Shown in pieces: positions 1 through 5,063 of a DNA stretch of 5,661 bases (positions are counted from its first letter, which is position 1; each line of letters opens with the position of its first letter). The stretch is from NCBI GenBank assembly GCA_017995595.1, contig JAGOIO010000099.1, positions 1 through 5,661 of the forward strand, given 5' to 3'. Origin of the DNA: a bacterium. Lineage in GTDB: Bacteria; Cyanobacteriota; Vampirovibrionia; Gastranaerophilales; Gastranaerophilaceae. The notes under the pieces are model-generated. The model had not been told where the DNA came from. It ran no database searches and saw only the letters and a list, made by a program, of their open reading frames with translations. The translations under genes were made by a program, and so were the position numbers.

Positions 1-1066
1 GTATATTTGTTAAACTATCTTCTAATGAAAGGAAGTTCTCTGAAAAATTTTGTTCTTTTGTTGCTTCATTTTTAGGTAAAACATTTTGTTCTGTATCATC
101 ACTATCAAAGTCATCAATGGCATCTTCTGTTAATTCTAAATTTTGGAGCATGCTGTTTATATCTTGTTCTTGTTTATTGATAGTCTCTTCTGATGATTCA
201 GATTCAACAGTATTCTCTGAATCTTGTTCCAAATCTTGTTGTTCTTGGTTTGTCTTTTTATTTATTTCAGACATTGTGTCCATGGCATTTGAATAATAGT
301 CAACAACTTCAATATTGTTTATTTCACATGTCATTATTAAGTTATCAATTATTGAATTGAATTTTTGAATAAGCTCTTCAATCTCATTTGATTCTAAATT
401 GGTTTCTGCATGAATAACGGCATCTAGTTTTAAGTTAATGTTGCTAAGCTCTTGTTTAATCTCAAATGAATTTATTTTCTTAAATTCAATATATAAATTT
501 TTTGTTGTAGCATATAACTCTTTTATTAATTTTAAATTGCTTCCAAATTCAAGTTGCATCAGTAAAACTAAACATTTTGAAACAGAAATGTTTATTCCTG
601 CAATATTATCAGATAGCAAGTTGCTATTTACCATTGGTGCTGAGATAGCTACAGTTGTATTATTTTTATAATTATCTATATTCTCTAATATATCAAGTTG
701 TTTAGCGACCTCTTCACTATCAGTTTCTTGTTTGTGTTCTACAGCTTTCTTTATATAGTCATCTAAGAAATCAACAGTTTTGTATAACACCTCTATCATT
801 TGAGGATTTATTCCTGTTTTATCATCTTTTGCAATTCCCAAAATATCCTCAATCTTGTGTGCAATATCTTGGATATTTGTAAAACCTATCATTCGAGCAG
901 CACCCTTTAGGCTGTGTGCATCTCGAAACAAAGACAATATTATCTCTTCATCTTGTTGATTTTTTTCTAAATCTAACAAGTTTGTATTTATTCTGGATAT
1001 AATTTCTTCTGATTCAGCAAGAAATATATTTAATATTTCGTCAAACTCGTCATCTAAAAAATCCAT
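1..1066 (-). CDS. CheA-type chemosensory histidine kinase, N-terminal part (Hpt/P1 domain, partial at left edge)
   Basis: The frame is open from an ATG at 1066-1064 to the window edge (355 complete codons, no stop). Residues 1-110 form an Hpt (P1) domain. The phosphotransfer motif is DAHSLKGAARMIG, with His51 as the predicted phospho-acceptor, Lys54-Gly55 after it, and HKIED at 70-74, where Glu73 matches the conserved partner of the His. Residues 150-262 look helical but have no second HxxKG. Residues 265-355 are an acidic, Gln/Ser-rich linker, as expected between CheA domains. Dimerisation, ATPase and CheW-like domains would lie outside the window, so a full CheA or a CheA-REC hybrid is inferred, not seen. 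The start has a modest AGGG six bases upstream that overlaps the TAG of the receptor gene, giving an 8-bp gap and implying a shared transcript. The expected role is to autophosphorylate under receptor control and pass phosphate to the REC domain of the cyclase encoded at 2260. An Hpt-only phosphorelay protein is the main alternative. Confidence 0.85.
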   Translation of the reverse strand, partial: MDFLDDEFDEILNIFLAESEEIISRINTNLLDLEKNQQDEEIILSLFRDAHSLKGAARMIGFTNIQDIAHKIEDILGIAKDDKTGINPQMIEVLYKTVDFLDDYIKKAVEHKQETDSEEVAKQLDILENIDNYKNNTTVAISAPMVNSNLLSDNIAGINISVSKCLVLLMQLEFGSNLKLIKELYATTKNLYIEFKKINSFEIKQELSNINLKLDAVIHAETNLESNEIEELIQKFNSIIDNLIMTCEINNIEVVDYYSNAMDTMSEINKKTNQEQQDLEQDSENTVESESSEETINKQEQDINSMLQNLELTEDAIDDFDSDDTEQNVLPKNEATKEQNFSENFLSLEDSLTNI

Positions 1067-1074
1067 TTAAAACC

Positions 1075-2118
1075 CTATCTGTTTGCTATTTCATTTTTTA
1101 AAGAAGTTGAAATATCACTAATACTTTTTATATTATTTATGTTTTCATCAACAAGAGCTAAGGTGTTTTGCAAACCTTCTTCAAGCAAAATATATTTTGT
1201 ATTAAGCTCTTCAGATATAGAAGTTTGTGAATTTGTATCATCAAAAATACTCTTGGCACTTGAATTTATATCAGAAACAAGTTTTATCAATCTGTCAACA
1301 TCACCAATGATTTTGTTTGCAAATTTTGTGCTTGATTCAAGTTCTTTTGAACCCTCTTCTGTTGCCATTACTGTTGAATTTGTTGCCTGCTGAATATCTT
1401 TTATTATTGTGGAAATTTTTGAAGTTGCTTGCTTAGATTTGTCTGCAAGTTTTCTTATTTCTCCTGCAACAACAGAAAATCCTTTGCCGTGTTCTCCTGC
1501 TCTTGCCGCTTCAACTGCTGCATTAAGTGCAAGCATATTAGTTTGTTCTGCTATATCTTCTACTATTCCTATTGTGCTTCCTATTTGTTGCGTATGCTCT
1601 GATAGTTCTAATATAAGCTCTGCGATAACTTGTATCTTTTGCTTCATATTAAACATTTTTTCCATATTATCTTTGACTGCAACTTGCTCTTCTTTTGTAA
1701 AATCTAGAGCTTGTTCAATGTTTGTTATTACGACTTTTGAATTATCTCTGTTTCTTACAAGATATTCTTTCATATTTTCCATCGTACTTGAAGATTCTTT
1801 TATAATATTTAAGTTCTTCTCAATATTTTCTTTTTGTTTTTGTTCTTGAGTCGTTATGTAATAAGTTTTTTGCTCTGCACTGTCTGAGGTTGTGTCAACA
1901 GTTCTTTTTATTGATGAATCTATCCATTTCTTTGTAAATTCATACTGGATAACGTAAATTACTAAAACAAATGTAAGTATTAGTGCAAAATTTCTATCTG
2001 CCTTAAAAATTGCACTTGCAAATAGCGTTATTGCCATTATTGCAAATAAAAACATTACATCAACTGTATATTTTATTCCTATTTTATGCTTCAAACTTGT
2101 ACTTGTTTCCTTAGGCAT
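1075..2118 (-). CDS. Methyl-accepting chemotaxis-type receptor with membrane hairpin and no periplasmic sensor domain
   Basis: This 347-residue protein has two N-terminal membrane helices (about residues 17-38 and 44-59) joined by only about five residues (KADRN), so there is no room for an external ligand-binding domain. I see no recognisable HAMP domain after the second helix; a long helical region follows directly. The signalling tip is highly conserved: EQTNMLALNAAVEAARAGE at 191-209, then HGKGFSVVAGEIRKLADKS to 228. This is the part of the MCP family that contacts CheA and CheW. The C-terminal arm runs to residue 347 without a CheR-tethering pentapeptide. The start at 2118 is supported by AGGAGA five bases upstream. 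The gene lies directly upstream of the CheA-like gene and is divergent from the cyclase/CheW pair. It probably forms inner-membrane arrays with them and senses a membrane or cytoplasmic cue, or a partner protein; the stimulus cannot be read from the sequence. Confidence 0.93.
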   Translation of the reverse strand: MPKETSTSLKHKIGIKYTVDVMFLFAIMAITLFASAIFKADRNFALILTFVLVIYVIQYEFTKKWIDSSIKRTVDTTSDSAEQKTYYITTQEQKQKENIEKNLNIIKESSSTMENMKEYLVRNRDNSKVVITNIEQALDFTKEEQVAVKDNMEKMFNMKQKIQVIAELILELSEHTQQIGSTIGIVEDIAEQTNMLALNAAVEAARAGEHGKGFSVVAGEIRKLADKSKQATSKISTIIKDIQQATNSTVMATEEGSKELESSTKFANKIIGDVDRLIKLVSDINSSAKSIFDDTNSQTSISEELNTKYILLEEGLQNTLALVDENINNIKSISDISTSLKNEIANR

Positions 2119-2123
2119 AATAT

Positions 2124-2129
2124 TCTCCT
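2124..2129 (-). promoter_or_regulatory. Ribosome binding site of the receptor gene
   Basis: On the minus strand AGGAGA lies five bases before the ATG at 2118-2116. It is a near-perfect Shine-Dalgarno match and fixes this start. Confidence 0.8.
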
Positions 2130-2148
2130 ATTGTTCACTAACCTGTTT

Positions 2149-2154
2149 ATTATA
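2149..2154 (-). promoter_or_regulatory. Candidate -10 box for the receptor-kinase operon
   Basis: The minus strand reads TATAAT here, about 30 bases upstream of the receptor ATG, which would leave a leader of roughly 24 bases carrying the strong RBS. No convincing TTGACA-like -35 box sits 16-18 bases upstream. The AT-rich background makes chance matches likely, so this is only a candidate. Confidence 0.35.
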
Positions 2155-2162
2155 ATTGTAAA

Positions 2163-2219
2163 GATTGTATAAATAATCATTAATTTGTAGTATTATTATT
2201 TTAATACATGATTGTATAA
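2163..2219 (+). repeat. Direct repeat GATTGTATAA, two copies
   Basis: The same ten bases occur at 2163-2172 and 2210-2219, 47 bp apart, both within the divergent intergenic region. The second copy contains most of the candidate plus-strand -10 box. Duplicated protein-binding sites or chance in AT-rich DNA are both possible. Confidence 0.4.
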
Positions 2220-2234
2220 TTATTTTACTACAAA
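2184..2234. promoter_or_regulatory. Nested dyad in the divergent promoter region (possible operator)
   Basis: A perfect 9-bp inverted repeat, TTTGTAGTA (2184-2192) and TACTACAAA (2226-2234), has arm centres 42 bp apart, about four helical turns. Nearly concentric with it is a smaller dyad, ATACA (2204-2208) and TGTAT (2213-2217). The region covers the candidate -10 box of the cyclase gene. A regulator binding here could control one or both divergent operons, but short AT-rich dyads also arise by chance. Confidence 0.35.
2215..2220 (+). promoter_or_regulatory. Candidate -10 box for the cyclase-CheW operon
   Basis: TATAAT lies 39 bases upstream of the cyclase ATG at 2260. The -35 region at normal spacing is poor (ATTATT), so the promoter may need an activator or may lie elsewhere. 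Confidence 0.35.
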
Positions 2235-2259
2235 ACTAAAGCGTGGGTAAAAATAAATT

Positions 2260-3741
2260 ATGTCTCATAAAATTTTATTAATAGATGACAGTGTAACTCA
2301 GTTGGAATCTTTCAGAATTAAGTTTGAACGCCTTGGATATGACGTTGTTACTGCAACTGACGGTGCTTTAGGATATCAAAAAGTTTTTCAGGAAGCTCCT
2401 GATGTGATTCTTTGCGATATAATTATGCCTGCATTAACAGGTTATCAGCTTTGCAGGTTATTAAAAAATAATAAATTAACAAAAGATATTCCTGTTATGT
2501 TGCTTACGGTTTTGGATAAAAAAATTGATAAATTTTGGGCGAATAAATCAGGTGCTGACAAGTTCCTTCTGAAAAATATAAATTTTAGTGAAATAGAGCA
2601 GGCAACAAAGGATTTAATAGAAATATATCCTGTTTATGAATCATACAAGGAATCTTTGAAAAACAGTTCTGAGGGTAAGGATTCTGTACAAAATCAGGCA
2701 AGTATGATGTTTGATGAAATGCTTAAAAGTCTTACTCTTGTCAATGAGTTTAGAGATTTGAATGAATTTTTACCTCAAGAAAAAGTCTTGGTTGAAAAAA
2801 TATTCTTTTTATTGAGTTCTTTTATTGACTATAATGTTGCAGGCATTTTCTTTAACACTCTTGATGTTAATGAAAAGAATATTCTTTATATGGATATAAA
2901 TAAAAGTCCTGTTTCAAACTTTGTATTGGAAAAAATAAAAAGAGAGTTCTTTACCTCTTTACCTACTTCAAAACCTTTTAATATAAGAGAGTTTGGACAT
3001 GATATTATTTGTGAACGAACTGAAGATGATAATTTGATAATATCTGACAGTCAGTTTAAATCTTTTCATATTTTACCCATAATTACAGAGGGTAATTTAT
3101 TGGGTGGAATTTGTTTCTACAACAGAGATGAGTTTGATTATCCTAATTTTAAGTTTTACAGAATGGTCATAAATGAATTTTATATTTTGTACAGAATGAA
3201 ATATTTGTATTCAGAAAGAGAACACTTGTCCGTAACCGATGGATTGACAGGTTTGTACAACAGACGACATTTTGAGACCAATTTGGAACGTGAGTTTATA
3301 AGAACAAAACGATATCCTTGCGATTTGAGTTTGGCACTTATTGATATTGACTATTTTAAACAAGTTAATGATACTTATGGACACCAATTCGGGGACTACG
3401 TTTTAAAAGAAATTTCAAGTATTTTAATGAAATCTTTTAGAAAAACCGATATGATTTACAGGTATGGCGGTGAAGAGCTTACCGTTATTTTGACAGAAAC
3501 TTCTATGGAAAAGGCTGTGATTCCTCTTGAAAGATTGAGAGAAACTATTGCTGAACATGTTTTTTCTTACAATGGTGAAGAGACAAGGATAACTATAAGT
3601 ATCGGTGTTGGAATGAATACATCAAGCGTTAACTCTGAAAAAGAATTGATTGAATGTGCAGATAAGGCTTTATACAGGGCAAAACAAGAAGGTAGAAATA
3701 AGGTGATAACTTATGACGACGAAGATAACGCAGTTGAATAG
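2260..3741 (+). CDS. Response-regulator diguanylate cyclase (REC - GAF-like - GGDEF)
   Basis: This 493-residue protein probably makes c-di-GMP from two GTP when phosphorylated. The REC domain (about 1-125) starts KILLIDDS with acid-pocket Asp9/Asp10, phospho-acceptor Asp53 in LCDIIMP, Thr83 and Lys105; the usual Pro after the Lys is Asn. Residues about 165-312 resemble a GAF fold (weak similarity by eye). The GGDEF domain starts at SVTDGLTGLYNRRHFE (324-339). It has metal-binding Asp362, guanine-contacting Asn370 and Asp379, signature GGEEL at 403-407, and an intact RxxD inhibitory site (Arg394-Asp397) exactly five residues before the signature. The fifth signature residue is Leu instead of Phe, but the acidic residues are kept, so activity is plausible. 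The start places the REC beta-1 strand at the N-terminus although its Shine-Dalgarno (GTGGGT) is weak and distant. The gene overlaps the CheW gene by 29 bases. It resembles WspR in role, with an extra central domain. Confidence 0.94.
   Translation: MSHKILLIDDSVTQLESFRIKFERLGYDVVTATDGALGYQKVFQEAPDVILCDIIMPALTGYQLCRLLKNNKLTKDIPVMLLTVLDKKIDKFWANKSGADKFLLKNINFSEIEQATKDLIEIYPVYESYKESLKNSSEGKDSVQNQASMMFDEMLKSLTLVNEFRDLNEFLPQEKVLVEKIFFLLSSFIDYNVAGIFFNTLDVNEKNILYMDINKSPVSNFVLEKIKREFFTSLPTSKPFNIREFGHDIICERTEDDNLIISDSQFKSFHILPIITEGNLLGGICFYNRDEFDYPNFKFYRMVINEFYILYRMKYLYSEREHLSVTDGLTGLYNRRHFETNLEREFIRTKRYPCDLSLALIDIDYFKQVNDTYGHQFGDYVLKEISSILMKSFRKTDMIYRYGGEELTVILTETSMEKAVIPLERLRETIAEHVFSYNGEETRITISIGVGMNTSSVNSEKELIECADKALYRAKQEGRNKVITYDDEDNAVE
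3701..3706 (+). promoter_or_regulatory. Ribosome binding site inside the cyclase gene for the CheW gene
   Basis: AGGTGA lies six bases before the ATG at 3713, within the last codons of the cyclase gene. It supports the overlapping start of the CheW gene and suggests translational coupling. Confidence 0.7.
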
Positions 3742-4753
3742 TAATAAAATAGAAGCTTTGGATAATGATTCATATTTCTACTTTGAACTTGATAATGTGA
3801 AATATGCGATTCAAATTAATCAGATTGTAGAAATAATCAAGCTTCCACATCTTGACTATCCTCAAAAGCTTCAAAATAACATTATAGGAATGTTGAATTA
3901 TAACAATATAATGATAAATGTTCTGGATTTAAGGTTCTACTTAGATAAAACAGTTTCAGATTATTCTGTTAAAAATAAGCTTGTTGTTGTAAAAACAGAA
4001 GAATCTATTTTTGCAATTATTGCAGATAGTGTTGGTGATATAATTAATATTCCGGCTCAACAGAGGGGAAAACCTGAAGCTATCGAAGATTCAAAATTTA
4101 TTGATTTCTTATATCATAAATCTCCGGGTGGAGAGTCTATTTACGGAGTAAATCTTGATGCTCTTGAATCTCTTACAAAAGAAGAAACGCTTGAGGTAAA
4201 AGACGTTGATATTCCTGCCTTATTCCCTACTGATGGCGAATCTAAGCAAATATTTTTGAAACGCAGTTTGGAGTTGGATACAAAATTTAGAGATAACATA
4301 TCTCAAAATATATTTTCTCCAGACAAATTTATGTCTTTTTCTTTAAGTGGCGGGAAATATTGCATAAATATCAGTTGCGTAAAAGAAGTCTTAAAAAATG
4401 TGAAAATAACGCAAGTCCCTTGTACTCCTGACTATTTGCTTGGATTAATAACATTAAGGGGTAATTTTATCAGTATAATTGATTTGAAGAAATTTCTCGG
4501 GCTTCAATCTCAAGGATTTCAAGAGGAAAATAAAGTTATTATTGTCGAGTCATCTGAAATTATTGTTGGATTCTTGGTTGATGAAATTTCAAGTATAATT
4601 GATATTCCTGAGAATGTTGATGAAAAATCTCCTAATCCTGAAATGAGAAAATATATCGCTTTTGATTTTGAACTTAATAATATTAATTATCAAGTTTTTG
4701 ACATAGATAATATTCTTTCAGATGAAAAACTTTATATAAATGACAGAGTATAA
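3713..4753 (+). CDS. Tandem CheW-CheW coupling protein
   Basis: This cytoplasmic adaptor of 346 residues (twice the usual CheW length) is expected to link the receptor to the CheA-like kinase. Domain 1 spans about 20-155 (YFYFELDNVKYAIQINQIVEII at its start, VLDLRFYL at 70-77). Domain 2 spans about 205-338 and keeps the classic core GLITLRGNFISIIDLKKFLGL (244-264), including Arg249 at the position important for receptor/kinase contact. In domain 1 the equivalent stretch is GMLNYNNIMINVLDLRFYL (59-77), so the LRG is replaced by YNN. A linker (about 158-205) with a charged helix joins them. The ATG at 3713 has AGGTGA six bases upstream and no other Met follows before residue 60. The gene overlaps the cyclase by 29 bases, so both should be co-expressed. 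The second domain is probably the true coupler; the first may bind a different partner or be structural. Confidence 0.92.
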   Translation: MTTKITQLNSNKIEALDNDSYFYFELDNVKYAIQINQIVEIIKLPHLDYPQKLQNNIIGMLNYNNIMINVLDLRFYLDKTVSDYSVKNKLVVVKTEESIFAIIADSVGDIINIPAQQRGKPEAIEDSKFIDFLYHKSPGGESIYGVNLDALESLTKEETLEVKDVDIPALFPTDGESKQIFLKRSLELDTKFRDNISQNIFSPDKFMSFSLSGGKYCINISCVKEVLKNVKITQVPCTPDYLLGLITLRGNFISIIDLKKFLGLQSQGFQEENKVIIVESSEIIVGFLVDEISSIIDIPENVDEKSPNPEMRKYIAFDFELNNINYQVFDIDNILSDEKLYINDRV

Positions 4754-4760
4754 TTATTGC

Positions 4761-4786
4761 AAAAAAAAATCTTCCAAAAAGGAAGA
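4761..4786 (-). terminator. Intrinsic terminator, minus strand
   Basis: On the minus strand TCTTCC, a T5 loop and GGAAGA form a perfect 6-bp stem (4786-4770), followed at once by nine T (4769-4761). This is a textbook Rho-independent terminator. It lies about 280 bases beyond the deacetylase stop and just after the structured element and small ORF, so it probably ends their transcript and shields the CheW gene from antisense read-through. It would not work well for plus-strand transcripts. Confidence 0.8.
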
Positions 4787-4805
4787 GTTTATATAAACCG
4801 CATAG

Positions 4806-4929
4806 AAAGATTATTTTAAAATGTAAGTTAATTACGATTTAGACCAAACCTGCTTAAAGAAAAAATCTTGTCGCAACCCCGAAAAAAGTGCTTGGTTGTA
4901 ACTAACTTACATATATATATTACATCTTT
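4806..4929 (-). ncRNA. Candidate structured minus-strand RNA element
   Basis: Two 15-base arms (4821-4835 and 4898-4912) form a long stem. Inside it a 7-base helix pairs 4843-4849 with 4890-4896, and outside it AAAGAT/ATCTTT (4806-4811 with 4924-4929) can also pair. Each of the first two helices has one imperfect position. Both would be A.C mismatches in a plus-strand RNA but G.U wobbles in a minus-strand RNA, which points to the minus strand as the sense. A strong minus-strand terminator follows 20 bases downstream. I do not recognise the family: it lacks the conserved SRP RNA loop, and no 6S, tmRNA or RNase P signature was seen. A small inverted-repeat mobile element (MITE) is an alternative, though no target-site duplication is evident. 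Confidence 0.4.
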
Positions 4930-4938
4930 TTGGCACAT
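4828..4938 (-). CDS. Possible small protein, 36 codons, unknown function
   Basis: An ATG at 4938-4936 follows GGGAGGG by six bases, the strongest ribosome binding site in the window, and opens a 36-codon frame that ends with TAA at 4830-4828. The product starts MCQKDVIYICKLVTTK and ends SLSRFGLNRN. It is basic, has three Cys (2, 10, 22) and no evident membrane helix or signal peptide. The frame runs through the long stem: codons 9-14 lie in its 5' arm and the stop lies in its 3' arm, so translation and folding would compete. It sits 125 bases after the deacetylase stop and 42 bases before the intrinsic terminator stem. I recognise no family. It may be a real small protein, a leader-type ORF on a regulatory RNA, or chance within a structured RNA. 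Confidence 0.35.
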   Translation of the reverse strand: MCQKDVIYICKLVTTKHFFRGCDKIFSLSRFGLNRN

Positions 4939-4944
4939 CTTTAA

Positions 4945-4951
4945 CCCTCCC
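4945..4951 (-). promoter_or_regulatory. Strong Shine-Dalgarno site for the 36-codon ORF
   Basis: The minus strand reads GGGAGGG six bases upstream of the ATG at 4938. In such AT-rich intergenic DNA this purine block at ideal spacing is notable and is the main support for the small ORF. Confidence 0.45.
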
Positions 4952-4974
4952 AAAGAGCGAAAATTATTAAAAAT

Positions 4975-4992
4975 CTAATACTAAAGTATTAG
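4975..4992 (-). terminator. Weak hairpin terminator candidate after the deacetylase gene
   Basis: CTAATAC and GTATTAG form a perfect 7-bp stem with a 4-base loop. On the minus strand it is followed by ATTTTTAATAATTTT. The stem is AT-rich, so termination is likely incomplete, leaving read-through into the small ORF region possible. Confidence 0.35.
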
Positions 4993-5063
4993 GAAGAAAG
5001 AATCGTTTATAATTGTAGCCAAAACGCTTTATTTGTAATGATTATTAGAAACTAAATAAGCTC

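Larger units (their letters stand above)
4754..5063. other. 310-bp convergent intergenic region
   Basis: The two flanking genes converge here. The plus strand shows no clear terminator for the CheW gene: the hairpin at 4770-4786 is followed on this strand by a GTTTATATAAAC palindrome (4787-4798), not by a T run. The minus strand carries a weak hairpin after the deacetylase gene, a strong RBS with a 36-codon ORF, a long imperfect stem and a strong intrinsic terminator, each listed separately. No tRNA or insertion sequence was recognised. Confidence 0.7.

Noticed and set aside
438..671. 77-codon plus-strand open frame inside the kinase gene
   Set aside because: It is antisense to the Hpt-kinase coding frame, has no ribosome binding site and its composition (Leu/Phe/Ser-rich) is that of a shadow of an AT-rich gene.
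1139..1849. Two plus-strand open frames (1139-1393 and 1409-1849) with Ser/Ala/Cys/Phe-rich products
   Set aside because: Both lie antisense to the well-conserved receptor signalling domain; their composition mirrors its helix-rich codons, and neither has a good start context.
4770..4798. Terminator for the CheW gene on the plus strand
   Set aside because: The hairpin exists on both strands, but on the plus strand it is preceded by A9 and followed by GTTTATATAAAC, not by a T run, so only minus-strand termination is well supported.
4821..4912. Integron attC site
   Set aside because: The size and imperfect stem are suggestive, but the arms lack the RYYYAAC/GTTRRRY core sites, and there are no gene cassettes or integrase.
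4821..4912. Small SRP (4.5S) RNA
   Set aside because: The length is right, but the apical conserved loop (GGAAGGAAGCAGC-like) is absent on both strands.
4911..4921. AT dinucleotide run as a functional repeat
   Set aside because: It is about five units of AT in an AT-rich spacer and is expected by chance; it may only extend the nearby stem.
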